Part shown: piece by piece, positions 49,894 to 60,853 of the stretch | Layout of the letters: every line of letters begins with the position of its first letter | Position numbering within the stretch: the stretch's first letter is position 1 | DNA from: an uncultured Campylobacter sp. | Lineage (GTDB): Bacteria; Campylobacterota; Campylobacteria; Campylobacterales; Campylobacteraceae | Reading direction: 5' to 3' | DNA: 64,000 nt | Assembly (NCBI RefSeq): GCF_937980635.1 | Contig: NZ_CALJPG010000022.1 | Span: 95,897-159,896 of the forward strand | Translations under genes and position numbers: made by a program | Notes under the pieces: model-generated | What the model saw: the letters and a program-made list of their open reading frames with translations, nothing else | Told to the model about the DNA's origin: nothing | Database searches by the model: none

Positions 49894-52071
49894 TTAAAAT
49901 TTAGCGAATTTCAATCTGATGGAATTTAGCACGACCGTTACGGAGCTAAAACACATCGCCGCGGCACCGTACATCGGCTTTAAAAGCACGCCAAGCGCTG
50001 GATATAGCGCGCCTGCCGCGATCGGGATACACACGGCGTTGTAAAATAGCGCCCAGAAGAGGTTTTGCTTGATCGTCCGCATGGTGGCACTCGATAGGCG
50101 GAATAGATATAGCACGCTCGCAAGGTCGTTTTTTATAAAAATCACGTCGCCCGCGCCCTTGGCTACGTCGCTGCCGCCGTTCATCGCGATGCCGATACTA
50201 GCGGCTTTTAAGCTCGGCGCGTCATTGACGCCGTCGCCCACGAAAAGCACTCGCTTGCCCTCATCGGTCAGGGATTTGATGAACTCATATTTGCCGCTTG
50301 GAAGCACTCCGCTTTTTACCTCGTCGATGCCGAGGTTGCGAGCGACGAAATTTGCCGTTTTGGCGTTATCGCCCGTTAGCATGACGGTTTTTACGCCTCT
50401 GTTTTGCAGCGTCTGCACGACGTCCCGCGCTTCGGCTCTGATCTCATCGCTAAATGAGATAAAGCCCGCGTACGAGCCGCCTATCGCGCAGTAAACGACG
50501 CCGAAGCCCTTGTCTAAAAGCTCCTCCGCTTCTACTTCGACGCCCGCATCTACGCCGCGCTCGCGCAGGAAGCCCGCGCTGCCGCAAAGAATTTCGCCGG
50601 TGGGATTTTTAGCGACAATCCCCTTGCCCGCGATGCTTTCAAACTCACCGTTAAGCTTAGAAATTTCGCCGAATTTCAACTCGGCAAATTTTACGATCGC
50701 CTTTGAGATCGGATGCTCGCTAAGCTTTTGCGCGCTTGCCAGAGCGTAGAGATCTTGGGCGCTCAGATCGCTGAAGCTTACCGAAATTTCGCCCTTGCTA
50801 AGCGTGCCGGTTTTATCGAAAACCGCGACGTCCGCGTCCTTTAAAATTTCTAAAATTTCGGGATTTTTGATTAAAATTCCAGCCTTTGCAGCGTTTGAAA
50901 TCGCGCAGACGATAGCGATCGGCGTCGCAAGACCTAGCGCGCACGGGCAGGAGATGATAAGCACGCAGATAGCGGCGGATGCGGCATATGAGAGTCGCCC
51001 GTCAAGCGCCATCCACGCTATAAAGCTAACAAGCGCGATCAAGATCACCGCGGGCACGAAAATGTTTGAAATTTTATCGGCAAAGCGCGCGATCGGCATC
51101 TTTTTGTTGCCCGCCTCGTTTAGCAGATTTTTAATCTCGGCAAGTAGCGTTTGGTGCGGGAATTTCGTCACCTTCACGTAGATGATGCCGTCGGTGCTGA
51201 CGCAGCCTGCGTTTACCTCATCGCCTACGCTTTTATAAACCGCCAAGCTCTCGCCGCTGATGAGCGAGGTGTCGATCTGTGCGCCGCCTTCTACGATAAA
51301 CCCATCGCATGGGATGCGCGAGCCGTTTTTTACGAGAACCTTATCACCGGGCTTTAGCGCTTCTGCGCGCACTTCGGCTATCGTGCCGTCGTCTTTGATC
51401 AAAAGCGCGGTTTTGGGGCTTAGATCGATTAACCCCTTGATGTAGTCGTTCGCCTTCATCTTGCTGCGCTCTTCTAGGTATTTGCCGAGCGAAATAAAGG
51501 CGATTATCATCGAGGCGGACGAGAAATAAAGATTGGTAAATTCGTTCTGCGCGCCGTGCGTATAGACCCGCGCCGCGGCCGTTAGCGAATAGGCAAACGC
51601 AAAAAAGCTTCCCATCGCCACGAGCACGTTCATATCGAAGCTTCTGTTTTTCAGCGAGCCGTAAGCGTGATAAAAGAAGTTTTTGCCGCAGTAAAATAGG
51701 CTCACGCACGCCATCGCCGCGCAAAGTAGCGCCTTTGGAACGAAGCTTAAAAACCCGCTCATCTCCACCGCCATTACCGCCGCGGCTAAAACCAGAGCGA
51801 GGATTAGCCTAAATAGCGCCGCTTTGAGATTGCGCCGCTTTTTGCGCTCCAAATCCTCGTAATCCACGGCGATGTCGTAGCCTAGCTTTTTGATCTTGGC
51901 TTTTAGCGTCTCCTCAAGTGCCGGATCAGCAAGTACGAACTCGCCGCTGCCGTTTGCGAAATTTACGTGCGCCTCCTGCACTCCCTCGATCTTGCGACTT
52001 ACCCGCTCGATCGCGTTAGAGCAGTTTACGCAGCTCATCCCGACGATATTTAGAGTGATTTTGCTTGGCAT
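49894..52071 (-). CDS. copA: Copper-exporting P1B-type ATPase
   Basis: The 725-residue pump carries an N-terminal heavy-metal-binding domain (GMSCVNCSNAIE, CxxC). TM segments, the actuator loop ISGES, then the CPC metal site (ISCPCALGLATP, near 374) and the phosphorylation site DKTGTLSKG (near 418) follow. The HP motif is EHPISKA, and GDGVNDAPSL is near the end. It exports Cu(I) from the cytoplasm. The copper chaperone gene lies upstream, four bases away, in the same direction. Confidence 0.94.
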   Translation of the reverse strand: MPSKITLNIVGMSCVNCSNAIERVSRKIEGVQEAHVNFANGSGEFVLADPALEETLKAKIKKLGYDIAVDYEDLERKKRRNLKAALFRLILALVLAAAVMAVEMSGFLSFVPKALLCAAMACVSLFYCGKNFFYHAYGSLKNRSFDMNVLVAMGSFFAFAYSLTAAARVYTHGAQNEFTNLYFSSASMIIAFISLGKYLEERSKMKANDYIKGLIDLSPKTALLIKDDGTIAEVRAEALKPGDKVLVKNGSRIPCDGFIVEGGAQIDTSLISGESLAVYKSVGDEVNAGCVSTDGIIYVKVTKFPHQTLLAEIKNLLNEAGNKKMPIARFADKISNIFVPAVILIALVSFIAWMALDGRLSYAASAAICVLIISCPCALGLATPIAIVCAISNAAKAGILIKNPEILEILKDADVAVFDKTGTLSKGEISVSFSDLSAQDLYALASAQKLSEHPISKAIVKFAELKFGEISKLNGEFESIAGKGIVAKNPTGEILCGSAGFLRERGVDAGVEVEAEELLDKGFGVVYCAIGGSYAGFISFSDEIRAEARDVVQTLQNRGVKTVMLTGDNAKTANFVARNLGIDEVKSGVLPSGKYEFIKSLTDEGKRVLFVGDGVNDAPSLKAASIGIAMNGGSDVAKGAGDVIFIKNDLASVLYLFRLSSATMRTIKQNLFWALFYNAVCIPIAAGALYPALGVLLKPMYGAAAMCFSSVTVVLNSIRLKFAKF

Positions 52072-52074
52072 CCG

Positions 52075-52299
52075 TTAGTTTTCGCAGGCTAGCTTTTCTG
52101 CGACGCTAAAGCCCAAATCATCCATCTCCTCTTTAAATTTAGCCTCGTCGCGCGGATCTAGGCTTAAACTCACCACTCCGCTTGCTACGTCTACCTCGAT
52201 CTCGCCGAAATCCTCTTTGAGCGCGTTTTTGATCGTCCTCGCGCAGTTTTCGCAGTGTATATTTTGCGCCTTAAATTTTACGCTTTGTTTCAAAGCCAT
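52075..52299 (-). CDS. copZ: Copper chaperone (HMA domain)
   Basis: The 74-residue HMA-domain protein carries the metal site IHCENCARTIKNAL (CxxC) and a ferredoxin-like beta-alpha-beta pattern ending in LGFSVAEKL. It would deliver Cu(I) to CopA. AAAGGAGAGG precedes the ATG. It overlaps nothing and lies four bases before copA. Confidence 0.9.
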   Translation of the reverse strand: MALKQSVKFKAQNIHCENCARTIKNALKEDFGEIEVDVASGVVSLSLDPRDEAKFKEEMDDLGFSVAEKLACEN

Positions 52300-52392
52300 G
52301 AGCCTCTCCTTTGGATTAAAATTTCAAAACTTATACTACTTTTTAATAAATTTTATTTCAACGCCCGCTCCTGAAATTTAAGGGTTTTTCGT

Positions 52393-52398
52393 TATAAT
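52393..52398 (+). promoter_or_regulatory. -10 element of the yebC operon
   Basis: TATAAT (52393-52398) lies 35 bases before the yebC start, in a weak-T-rich context with no strong -35, a usual Campylobacter promoter. AAGGAA forms the ribosome site at the start. Confidence 0.5.
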
Positions 52399-52432
52399 CA
52401 CCCGTTTTTAAATTTAAGTTTTAAGGAATTTT

Positions 52433-53167
52433 ATGGGACGAGCTTTTGAATACAGACGCGCTTCAAAAGAAGCTAGATGGGGGAAGATGAGCAAACTTTT
52501 CCCAAAACTGGGCAAGGCCATAACGATGGCTGCGAAAGAGGGCGGCGAAGATCCGCTGATGAACTCCAAGCTGCGCGCCGCGATCGCCACGGCAAAGGCG
52601 CAAAATATGCCCAAAGACAACATCGACGCAGCTATCAAGCGCGCTAGCGGCAAAGATAGTGCCGATATCAAAACGATCTTTTACGACGGCAAGGCGCCGC
52701 ACGGCGCGCTTTTAATAATCGAATGCGCCACCGATAACCCGACCCGCACCGTCGCAAACGTAAAATCGATTTTAAACAAAGCCAAGGGCGAGTTTTTGCC
52801 GAGCGGCAGTTTGAAATTTATGTTTTCGCACAAGGCCGTTTTTGAGACCAAGCTGCCGAGCCGCGACATCGAGGAGCTGGAGCTTGAGCTCATCGACTTC
52901 GGTCTTAGCGAGCTTGAGATCAACGAGTTTGAAAACGATAAGGGCGAGCTCGAAAAGACGCTACTAATCTACGGCGAATACGAAAGCTTCGGCACGCTAA
53001 ACGAAGGTATCGAAAAGATAGGGCTTGAGATCATCAGTGCAAGCTTAAAATTTGTCGCTAACGAAAAGCACGAATTTAGCGAGGAGCAGCTTGGCGACAT
53101 AGACGCGCTGCTCGAGCGGCTAGAGGATGACGACGACGTGCAGGCAGTTTACACCAACATCGCATAG
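52433..53167 (+). CDS. yebC: YebC/PmpR-family protein
   Basis: The 244-residue protein has the conserved start [20 protein letters not shown] and [14 protein letters not shown], then [28 protein letters not shown]. It also has the central [22 protein letters not shown] and the C-terminal end with VQAVYTNIA. Family members act as DNA-binding regulators and in relief of ribosome stalling. It heads a rightward gene group with ppiB and acpS. Confidence 0.93.
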   Translation: MGRAFEYRRASKEARWGKMSKLFPKLGKAITMAAKEGGEDPLMNSKLRAAIATAKAQNMPKDNIDAAIKRASGKDSADIKTIFYDGKAPHGALLIIECATDNPTRTVANVKSILNKAKGEFLPSGSLKFMFSHKAVFETKLPSRDIEELELELIDFGLSELEINEFENDKGELEKTLLIYGEYESFGTLNEGIEKIGLEIISASLKFVANEKHEFSEEQLGDIDALLERLEDDDDVQAVYTNIA

Positions 53168-53175
53168 GAGAAAAA

Positions 53176-53664
53176 ATGGAAAGCTTAAAAATTTACGACA
53201 TTGACGAAGAGGCTTTGGCGCGCGATAAATACGCCGTGATAAAAACCGAAAAGGGCGATATGAAGCTGGAGCTTTTCGGTGACGAAGCCCCGCAAGCGGT
53301 TACGAATTTCGCTAGCCTCGCACGCAGCGGGTTTTACAAGGGGCTAAATTTTCACCGCGTAATTCCAAATTTCGTGATCCAAGGCGGATGCCCGCGCGGC
53401 ACCGGCACGGGGGGCCCTGGTTGGCGCATAAAGTGCGAATGCGACCGCCAAAGGCACAAGCACGTGCGCGGCGCACTTTCGATGGCGCACGCGGGGCGCG
53501 ATACGGGCGGCAGCCAGTTTTTCGTCTGCCACAGCGCGCAGCCGCACCTAGACGGCGTGCACACGGTGTTCGGACAAATCGTGGATCAGCCTAGCCTAGC
53601 GGTTTTGGACGCGATCAGACAGGGCGATAAGATCATCGACATCGAGATTAAAGAGAGCCTGTAA
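53176..53664 (+). CDS. ppiB: Cyclophilin-type peptidyl-prolyl isomerase
   Basis: The 162-residue enzyme isomerises proline peptide bonds. It lacks a signal peptide, so it is cytoplasmic. The core is typical: [69 protein letters not shown]. It starts eight bases after yebC. Confidence 0.93.
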   Translation: MESLKIYDIDEEALARDKYAVIKTEKGDMKLELFGDEAPQAVTNFASLARSGFYKGLNFHRVIPNFVIQGGCPRGTGTGGPGWRIKCECDRQRHKHVRGALSMAHAGRDTGGSQFFVCHSAQPHLDGVHTVFGQIVDQPSLAVLDAIRQGDKIIDIEIKESL

Positions 53665-53698
53665 TCGTGATTAAATTTAAGCCGCGGGGCGCCAGACC

Positions 53699-54064
53699 GT
53701 GATAAAGATCGGCACGGACATAACCGCGGTGCGCAGGATCTCGGCGCTGCGCGCAAAATACGGCGCGAAATTTCTAAAGCGCATTTTGAAAAAATCCGAA
53801 CGCTCATCCGCGCTGCGCGATGAAAATATCGCGGGCATCTATGCCGCCAAAGAGGCGCTTAGCAAGGCGCTAGGCACCGGCATCGGCGCGGAATTTGGCT
53901 TTAAAGACGCTAAAATTTACAAAGACGCCCTGGGCGCGCCGCATCTAAAAATACGTAAAAAAATCTGTAAAAAATTTCATATCAAATCCGCAAGCCTTAG
54001 CATCACGCACGACGCAAACGTCGCAATCGCGGTAGTCGCACTCGATATAAAACTAACGAAATAA
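53699..54064 (+). CDS. acpS: Holo-[acyl-carrier-protein] synthase
   Basis: The 121-residue protein moves the 4'-phosphopantetheine group from CoA to the acyl carrier protein. The start is a GTG at 53699. MIKIGTDITAVRRI holds the metal-binding Asp. IAGIYAAKEALSKALGTG gives the Glu and Lys of the active site; ASLSITHDANVAIAVV is the typical C-terminal motif. It is the third gene of the yebC group. Confidence 0.93.
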   Translation: MIKIGTDITAVRRISALRAKYGAKFLKRILKKSERSSALRDENIAGIYAAKEALSKALGTGIGAEFGFKDAKIYKDALGAPHLKIRKKICKKFHIKSASLSITHDANVAIAVVALDIKLTK

Positions 54065-54086
54065 CGAATATATAAGAGGACGAATT

Positions 54087-55076
54087 TTGAAAAAATATCT
54101 TATTAATTTTCTAAAATTTATAAAGCGCCATTATATAATCTCTGCGATTTTTATCATCTGCATTTTGACATTTATCCCTTATATGCCTATAAATATGGGC
54201 TTAAACTACGCCGGAGTTTGCACCAATCCCTTGCATTTTGGCATCTTATCGGATAATGAACTAAAAGAGATAGCGTTTAAGCAGTATTTGAAAAATGAGC
54301 ATGCAAAGAGCAATTACCCTTTTTATGAAATCTTTTTAAGAGACAGTAGGCCGAAGGATTTAGACTTTGATATCGACTGGTGGGAAATTTATCGTAAGTG
54401 TAACGGCGACAAGCGCCCCGATGATAAGTGTGAATTTTGGAAAGTATCTAAAGAATTAAATTTAGAAAATCTATTGTCTATCGGCAGACAAATTTGTAAA
54501 GACGGGAAACAAGTCACGCAGATAGATAAATCCATACTAAAAGCTATAGACGATGAAAGCGTGGTGTATCCATGGGAGGATAACAAGCTTTTTAATGATA
54601 AAGGAGAACTTAATTATTCGGTTTATTACAAGAGAAAGTATCACGATGAAAAAACGCATCAAGAATCGGATTTGATATTAAAATTTTTTCAATATAACTC
54701 TATTGCAGCGTTTAAATCTGATAAGAATTTCACTGCCTCTGATAAAATTCGAGGAGAAAGCGATAAGATCGTGTACATTATAAAGTATAGTGGAACAACA
54801 GGCTCGCTGATGGCAATGTTAAAAAATAGAAATTTTGATAGTTTTTGTGAAGATATCGATTCAATTGAAACGGGAAAAAGGGATCTAAATAAACTTACTT
54901 ATCGCGGTACTACATTACTAGAAGATAATACGACAAAAACATGGACAAGCAATAATTATGGCGAGATAAGGATACGCGTAGATAACTGCGGGAACGGACT
55001 TGAAACGCTATATCATGGTCCTTGGGACTATTTTGAAGAATATATGAAACTCAATAAAATCAAATTTAAGGAGTAA
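54087..55076 (+). CDS. Membrane-anchored hypothetical protein
   Basis: The 329-residue protein has one N-terminal membrane segment (HYIISAIFIICILTFIPYMPI). The rest is a charged, probably periplasmic region with five or so Cys and TGKRDLNKLTYRGTTLL. AAGAGGACG precedes the ATG. Base composition is lower in GC than yebC to acpS. No family recognised. It lies 20 bases after acpS. Confidence 0.6.
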   Translation: MKKYLINFLKFIKRHYIISAIFIICILTFIPYMPINMGLNYAGVCTNPLHFGILSDNELKEIAFKQYLKNEHAKSNYPFYEIFLRDSRPKDLDFDIDWWEIYRKCNGDKRPDDKCEFWKVSKELNLENLLSIGRQICKDGKQVTQIDKSILKAIDDESVVYPWEDNKLFNDKGELNYSVYYKRKYHDEKTHQESDLILKFFQYNSIAAFKSDKNFTASDKIRGESDKIVYIIKYSGTTGSLMAMLKNRNFDSFCEDIDSIETGKRDLNKLTYRGTTLLEDNTTKTWTSNNYGEIRIRVDNCGNGLETLYHGPWDYFEEYMKLNKIKFKE

Positions 55077-55559
55077 TCTATGTCAAAAATAGTAGATATG
55101 AAGAGCGAAATCAAAATGGCTTAATGAATTTGACTTTGCAAAACTCTTAAATCAGCCGCAATAGTTTTTTCTACTAATAGGCTTAAAATTAAATTTCCAA
55201 ATTCCGCGACAGTAAAATTTTTGAAATTTCAAACCGCGCCACAAAACTAAAATAAAATCAAACAAAGCATTACAGATTCAGGCGAAATTCTACGCTTTGC
55301 CGCGACGTCGCATATTCTAGCGCTACGATTAAAATTCCTCGTAGAACCTAGTGGCGCCGCCTTTCCGCTACGATAAAATTTTACGGAATTTTTTGTGATT
55401 GCTCCATATAAATTTTAGATTAAAGCCGCGTAAATTTAACCGCCCGCGCCAAGATATGATTAGATTTCAAGTGCAAAGCACCGTCGCAGCGCCGGCTTAC
55501 GTCAAAACTCCTAAAACTACGACTAAAATTCCAAGCCGCGACCAAATTCTCGCGCAACG
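55077..55559. other. Intergenic region, no gene
   Basis: A 14-codon frame at 55081 (MSKIVDMKSEIKMA) follows the previous stop directly and may be a decayed remnant. Repeated AAAATTTT and AAATTCC words are present. No other frame is credible. Confidence 0.4.
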
Positions 55560-55584
55560 AAAGGCGGATTATTCCGCCTTTTTT
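55560..55584. terminator. Rho-independent terminator at the DAHP synthase 3' end
   Basis: AAAGGCGGA pairs with TCCGCCTTT over a TTAT loop (55560-55581). On the plus strand a run of T follows; on the minus strand there is TTTCG. The synthase stop codon lies inside the loop. It may serve both convergent directions. Confidence 0.7.
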
Positions 55585-56912
55585 AGATTATCGGCGAGCA
55601 AAAACGCAAGCTCTAGCGCCTGATCTGCGTTTAGACGCGGATCGCACTGCGTTTCGTAGCGCTGTTTTAGCGTCTCTTGCGTCACGTTAAATGCGCCGCC
55701 CGTGCACTCGGTGACGTTTTGACCGGTCATCTCAAGATGGATGCCGCCCGCGTGCGTGCCCTCCGCGGCGTGGATCTCGAAAAAGCTCTGAACCTCGCTT
55801 AAAATTTTAGAAAATTCGCGCGTTTTGTAGCCGTTGGCAGCCTTGACGGTGTTGCCGTGCATCGGATCGATGCTGTATAGGATCGCCCTGCCCTCGCGCT
55901 TTAGCTCGCGTAAAATTTGCGGCAGCCGCGCGCCAATCTTATCCGCGCCCATGCGGATGATGACGTTTAGCCTGCCTGCTTCGTTTTGCGGATTGAGCTT
56001 GTCGCAAAGGCGCAAAATTTCATCCGCGGTGCCGCTTGGGCCGATCTTGACGCCGAGAGGGTTTTTGATACCGCTTAAAAAATGTACGTGCGCATCGTCC
56101 GCACCGCGCGTGCGCTCGCCGATCCAAAGCATGTGCGCCGAGCAGTCGTACCAATCGCCGCTGGTGCTGTCGATGCGCGTCAGGCACTCCTCGTAGTGTA
56201 GCAGCAGCGCTTCGTGCGAGGTGTAAAGCACCGTCTCCGCAAGGCTCGGAGAATTTGCGGCGCTCAGTCCGCACGCCTCCATAAATTTAAGCGTACGCGA
56301 AATTTCATCGCTGAGCTCGTTAAATTTAGCCTCCAGCTCGCCCTTTTTCAAAAAGCCCAAATTCCACTTATGCACCTCGTGCAGGTTCGCAAGACCGCCG
56401 CGAGAAAAGGCGCGCAGCAGATTCAGCGTAGAAGCGCTTTGATGATACGCCTCGATCATGCGCGCAGGATCCGGCTTGCGCGCCGCTTCGTTAAACTCAA
56501 AGCCGTTGATTATGTCGCCGCGGTAGCTAGGCAGTCGCACACCGCCCACCTCCTCGAAGTCGCTGCTGCGCGGCTTTGCGAACTGCCCTGCGATACGACC
56601 TACCTTAACGACGGGGCGTCCCGCTGCAAAGGTAAGAATGATCGCCATCTGAAGCATTACCTTAAACATATCGCGGATATTATTCGCGCTAAAATCATTA
56701 AAGCTCTCCGCGCAATCGCCGCCTTGAAGCAGAAACGACTTGCCCTCGCTGGCGCGCGCAAGCTCGGCTTTTAGGTTGCGAACCTCGCCCGCGAAAATTA
56801 ACGGCGGCAGCTTGTAAAGGCGCTCTTTAGCGGCCTGCACCGCACTTTCATCCTGATAAATCGGCTGCTGTAAAATTTTATAATCTTTCCACGACGTCCT
56901 ACTCCAGCTCAT
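55569..56912 (-). CDS. Class II 3-deoxy-7-phosphoheptulonate (DAHP) synthase
   Basis: The 447-residue enzyme condenses PEP and erythrose-4-phosphate in the first step of the shikimate pathway. Class II marks are [14 protein letters not shown] near the start, [15 protein letters not shown], then [36 protein letters not shown] and [15 protein letters not shown]. Its length matches the plant- and Campylobacter-type family rather than AroF/G/H of E. coli. No ACT-like regulatory tail. It stands alone. Confidence 0.93.
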   Translation of the reverse strand: MSWSRTSWKDYKILQQPIYQDESAVQAAKERLYKLPPLIFAGEVRNLKAELARASEGKSFLLQGGDCAESFNDFSANNIRDMFKVMLQMAIILTFAAGRPVVKVGRIAGQFAKPRSSDFEEVGGVRLPSYRGDIINGFEFNEAARKPDPARMIEAYHQSASTLNLLRAFSRGGLANLHEVHKWNLGFLKKGELEAKFNELSDEISRTLKFMEACGLSAANSPSLAETVLYTSHEALLLHYEECLTRIDSTSGDWYDCSAHMLWIGERTRGADDAHVHFLSGIKNPLGVKIGPSGTADEILRLCDKLNPQNEAGRLNVIIRMGADKIGARLPQILRELKREGRAILYSIDPMHGNTVKAANGYKTREFSKILSEVQSFFEIHAAEGTHAGGIHLEMTGQNVTECTGGAFNVTQETLKQRYETQCDPRLNADQALELAFLLADNLKKAE

Positions 56913-57016
56913 AGCCCCTCCTAGATTTCGTAAAATTTCGCGATTATACCCAAATAAGCTTTTATTAACCCAAAAAATCTTAAAATAGCGCCTTTAGGCA
57001 ATTTGGAAGGAATTTT

Positions 57017-57889
57017 ATGGAAGAAAACCGCACTAAAGGGCTAATGTTTGCTCTTGCCACCTTTGTTATGTGGGGCGTTTTTCCGATATTTTTCAAGCTC
57101 ATAAAGGATGTGGATGCGGTGCAAATTTTAGCGCATCGCGTCGTTTGGTCCTTCGTGCTGCTGCTCGTTTTCCTATGCTTTACGCACCGTTTAAAAAACG
57201 TCGCGCGGCTTCTTAGTACTCCCAAAATCGCTCTCACGCTGCTTTGTACGGGACTACTTATCAGCACGAACTGGGGCATTTATATCTACGCGGTAAATTC
57301 CGATCAAATTTTAGCCACCAGCCTCGGATATTTTATAAATCCGCTATTTTCGGTGCTTTTGGGCGCTTTGTTTCTGCACGAACGGCTAAGTACGGCGGCC
57401 AAGCTTTCCCTGCTGCTAGCCTTTGCGGCTATCGGCGTGCAAATTTACGCGCTAGGCAGGCTGCCGATAATCTCGCTCGTACTACCGCTTAGCTTTGCAT
57501 TTTACGGCCTCATACGCAAGAAGGTAAAAGTGCCTAGCTTTGAGGGGCTGTTTTGCGAGACGACGCTGATGCTGCTGCCCGCGCTTGCGTTTCTGATCTA
57601 CTGCGCGCTGAAAGGAAGCGGCGCCTTCGGCTTTAGCGCAAGCGGCGCGCTGCTGTTTGCAAGCGGGCTAATTACGATTTTGCCGCTGCTTACCTTCGCC
57701 GTAAGCACGCAGTATCTGCCGCTATCTACGATCGGCTTTATGCAATACATCAGCCCTAGTATGAGCATGCTAATCGCGGTATTTATCTACGGCGAAGAGC
57801 TTGAGACTTACAAAATTTTGAGCTTTTCGCTAATTTGGTTCGGGCTTGCGGTCGTGGGCTTGGATGGCTTAAGGAGAAAAAATGGCTAA
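57017..57889 (+). CDS. rarD: RarD family permease (EamA/DMT transporter)
   Basis: The 290-residue protein has about ten membrane segments: LMFALATFVMWGVFPIFF at the start, TGLLISTNWGIYIYAVNS in the centre, GYFINPLFSVLLGALFL, LSTIGFMQYISPSMSML near the end. The WGVFPIF and NWGIYI patterns are typical of RarD. The substrate of this exporter is not established. GGAAGGAA precedes the ATG. Confidence 0.88.
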   Translation: MEENRTKGLMFALATFVMWGVFPIFFKLIKDVDAVQILAHRVVWSFVLLLVFLCFTHRLKNVARLLSTPKIALTLLCTGLLISTNWGIYIYAVNSDQILATSLGYFINPLFSVLLGALFLHERLSTAAKLSLLLAFAAIGVQIYALGRLPIISLVLPLSFAFYGLIRKKVKVPSFEGLFCETTLMLLPALAFLIYCALKGSGAFGFSASGALLFASGLITILPLLTFAVSTQYLPLSTIGFMQYISPSMSMLIAVFIYGEELETYKILSFSLIWFGLAVVGLDGLRRKNG

Positions 57890-58292
57890 TTTCGCTTTGA
57901 TGTTCGCAGTCGCCCTTGCGGTGGGCGCGCTCGTGTATTTTCAGGTCCAAAAGGCTTCCGCGCGCGCAGACGCCGCAGATCCCGAGCTTAGCTCGCAAAG
58001 GTATATGAAATTTTGCGATATTTTAGAGGACAAACTGCGAGATCTAAAGCGGCTAGAGCTGCGAGAAGAAGGGGCTCGCGAGAGCTATCTAGACGAGCTT
58101 GAAGCTCTCAGTAAGGAGTTAGTCTATATCAAAACGATGCATCAAAGCAACCTAAACCCCGCCGTGTGGGAGGGCAAGCTATTTGAGTTTCTAAGTAAAA
58201 CGGACGCGCTTATCGAAAAATACGCCGCGGGCGCAGAGCGCTCGCTACAAGACTGGCGCAAGCAGCTGGAGATGGAATTTAAGAGCTTATAG
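57882..58292 (+). CDS. Membrane-anchored coiled hypothetical protein
   Basis: The 136-residue protein has an N-terminal membrane helix (NFALMFAVALAVGALVYFQV) and a helical charged rest (LEDKLRDLKRLELREEGARE). It overlaps rarD by eight bases, so both are translated together. No family recognised. Confidence 0.6.
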   Translation: MANFALMFAVALAVGALVYFQVQKASARADAADPELSSQRYMKFCDILEDKLRDLKRLELREEGARESYLDELEALSKELVYIKTMHQSNLNPAVWEGKLFEFLSKTDALIEKYAAGAERSLQDWRKQLEMEFKSL

Positions 58293-58700
58293 TCGTGATC
58301 CTTAAGATATCAAAATTAGGCTACATATAATAATCGGCACTCGGCATAAAAGGCTCGATCGATGAACCTAAAATGGTAAAATTTAGCCGCAGTACTAAGC
58401 CAAATCTAGCTACAAGACAAGCTCGATCCAAAAATCAATAAAATTCCAAGCGCGCTGAAAAATCTTAAAAATTTACAAACTCTGCAAAAATTCAAAGGAA
58501 AATTTATAGTCTTGCCACAAGGATCGCAATAGATCATACCGAACTTCATTGCAAAAATTGAGCCAATGGGCGAAGCCGACAAGACCTGCTAAATTCAGAC
58601 GAAATGGGGAGGCATAGCAAAACATACGTCAAATTTTAAACCGTGTATAAGCGCTAAAGCGCGTAAATTTTAAACCGCCAAATATCAAGGCATATCAAAT
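58293..58700. other. Intergenic region, no gene
   Basis: AT-rich with several TAAATTT words; no frame with a start signal on either strand. It separates the rarD pair from the convergent catalase-ankyrin operon. Confidence 0.4.
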
Positions 58701-59189
58701 TTAAACCGCTCGCGCGCTCTTTTTGGCGAAAATTCCTAAAAATTTAACCGCCAGTCTTTGTAACAATCCCTGCTTTTTACGCTTGCTTAGTAAAAATTTT
58801 GCCGTTTCACTCCTACCAAACATCACGGCAAAGGCATATGGTGTCATACCAAGACCGCTCGTAGCCTCTACGTCCGCGCCGGCGTCTACGAGAGCTTTGA
58901 CTACCTCCAAATGCCCTTTAAAGGCCGCACCCGCGAGCGGAGTTTGCCCGCGGTTATTACGCTCATCGACTCTGGCGCCGTTTGAGAGCAGCATATTTAC
59001 AGTCTTTAGCGCGTTATTGTAGCTAGCCAGCATTAAAAGCGTGTCGCCTTTGACGGATTTTAAATTTACGCTAAGACCGGCTTTTATCATCTTTTCCAGC
59101 TCGTCAGCATTATCTCGCCTAGCAAAATCAAGCGCTATAGCGCAAAGCTCGCCATATCTTTGCTCCTCAGCCTGCGTTAATCTCGTCAA
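58701..59189 (-). CDS. Ankyrin-repeat protein coupled to catalase
   Basis: The 162-residue protein has about four ankyrin repeats: [80 protein letters not shown] and [20 protein letters not shown]. It starts in an overlap with the katA stop. In C. jejuni an ankyrin protein (Cj1386) beside katA helps load haem into catalase; order and coupling here match that pair. It has no signal peptide, so it is cytoplasmic. Role is inferred from the known pair. Confidence 0.9.
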   Translation of the reverse strand: MTRLTQAEEQRYGELCAIALDFARRDNADELEKMIKAGLSVNLKSVKGDTLLMLASYNNALKTVNMLLSNGARVDERNNRGQTPLAGAAFKGHLEVVKALVDAGADVEATSGLGMTPYAFAVMFGRSETAKFLLSKRKKQGLLQRLAVKFLGIFAKKSARAV

Positions 59190-60622
59190 TTTTTTGCTTT
59201 CAAAGCGGCTCTTACGCCATTTGCGTAGTCGGCGGAAATTTTTTCAAAATGTCCTATCGCACGCTCTTTTATCGCTTCGCTCACACCCTCCATGCTATCT
59301 GCGATATTACTAAAAAGCTGCGATTTTTGTTCGTCGCTCATTAGCTCAAAAAGCGCTCTAGGTTGCGAATAATAATCCTGATCCTCGACTCTGTGATCGT
59401 ATCTTTGCATCGCGCCTTCTATGCTTATATCAGGCTCTAACAAAGCACGATCCTCTTTGGCACCGCCAAAGCTGTTAGGCTCATAGTAAGCCTTATCGTC
59501 AAGCTCATACATTCCGTTATTCATCGCGCCGCCCACGACGTAAGTATTGACCTCGCTTACAGGACGATTAACATCTAGCTGCGCGTAGTGCGTGCCAATA
59601 CGATATCTTTGAGCGTCGGGGTAGCTAAATATCCTTGCTTGCAGCATCTTATCGGGACTAAAGCTGATACCAGGCACTATATTTGACGGGCTAAATGCGG
59701 CCTGCTCAACCTCATTGAAATAATTTTTCGGATTTTGGTTTAGCGTCATGACGCCCACGTCGATGAGCGGGAACTCCTTATGAGGCCAAGTTTTGGTTAG
59801 ATCAAAGGGGTTAAATTTGACCTCTTTTGCCTGCTGTAGAGTCATTATTTGAATTTTAAAATCCCAGCTTGGAAAGTCGCCCTTTTCTATACTCTCAAAA
59901 AGATCGCGTTGATTGCTCTCTCGATCTTTTGCAATGATCTGTGAGGCCTGAGCGTTGGTTAAATTTTTAATGCCTTGGCGAGTTTTGAAGTGAAATTTAA
60001 CCCAAAATCTTTCGTTTTTGTCATTTATAAGGCTGTAGGTGTGGCTGCCAAATCCGTGCATATGACGGTAGCTGGCCGGAATACCGCGGTCACTCATCAG
60101 GATGGTTACTTGATGCATACTCTCAGGGCTTAAGCTCCAAAAGTCCCATGCTGCCTCATTTGAACGGAGGTGTGTGTGAGGATCACGCTTTTGCGTGTGG
60201 ATAAAATCCGGGAATTTATACGGGTCTTTTACAAAAAAGACGGGAGTGTTGTTTCCGACCAAGTCCCAGTTGCCCTCTTTGGTATAAAATTTAATCGCAA
60301 AGCCCCTTACGTCGCGCTCAGCATCAGCTGCTCCAGTCTCACCGGCAACGGTAGAAAATCTCAAAAGTAACCTTGTTTTCTCGCCTTTTTGCAATACTTT
60401 GGCTTTAGTATATCGCGAGATATCCTGCGTAATCTCTAATGTTCCGTATGCGGCGCTACCTTTTGCATGAACGGCACGCTCGGGGATACGCTCTCTGTTT
60501 TGATGGGCTAGTTTTTCAAGTAGCTGATAATCTTGCAACATTATACCGCCGCGGCTGCCTGCGGTAAGGGAGTTTTGGTTATCCGCGATAGGATTACCCG
60601 AAGTAGTGGTTAGTTTTTTCAT
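59186..60622 (-). CDS. katA: Catalase
   Basis: The 478-residue haem enzyme breaks down hydrogen peroxide. The catalytic His lies in [32 protein letters not shown] and [13 protein letters not shown] are family blocks; the proximal haem Tyr is in [14 protein letters not shown]. Size corresponds to the small-subunit clade. AAGGAA precedes the ATG. It is the first gene of an operon with the ankyrin gene. Confidence 0.95.
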   Translation of the reverse strand: MKKLTTTSGNPIADNQNSLTAGSRGGIMLQDYQLLEKLAHQNRERIPERAVHAKGSAAYGTLEITQDISRYTKAKVLQKGEKTRLLLRFSTVAGETGAADAERDVRGFAIKFYTKEGNWDLVGNNTPVFFVKDPYKFPDFIHTQKRDPHTHLRSNEAAWDFWSLSPESMHQVTILMSDRGIPASYRHMHGFGSHTYSLINDKNERFWVKFHFKTRQGIKNLTNAQASQIIAKDRESNQRDLFESIEKGDFPSWDFKIQIMTLQQAKEVKFNPFDLTKTWPHKEFPLIDVGVMTLNQNPKNYFNEVEQAAFSPSNIVPGISFSPDKMLQARIFSYPDAQRYRIGTHYAQLDVNRPVSEVNTYVVGGAMNNGMYELDDKAYYEPNSFGGAKEDRALLEPDISIEGAMQRYDHRVEDQDYYSQPRALFELMSDEQKSQLFSNIADSMEGVSEAIKERAIGHFEKISADYANGVRAALKAKN

Positions 60623-60653
60623 ATTTATTCCTTTCTAATAAAATCTATTTGCA

Positions 60654-60659
60654 ATTATA
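60654..60659 (-). promoter_or_regulatory. -10 element of katA
   Basis: On the minus strand TATAAT lies 31 bases before the katA ATG. Upstream is AT-rich with palindrome-like TTATTATTTAATAAATA, which could hold a PerR-type site; this is only inference from its AT-rich, symmetric look. Confidence 0.45.
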
Positions 60660-60853
60660 CATATATGAATTAAAATATTTATTAAATAATAAAAATTATT
60701 GATAAAAGTTTAGGCTTAGAATTTGTAATATTTTAAAATTTTATATTTCTAACCCATCTTTAACATTATGAATTTCATAAATTATGAGATCTGCTATATA
60801 TAAATTTATCCCATATTAATATAAGAACCATGATATTTCGCGATCTTATATAA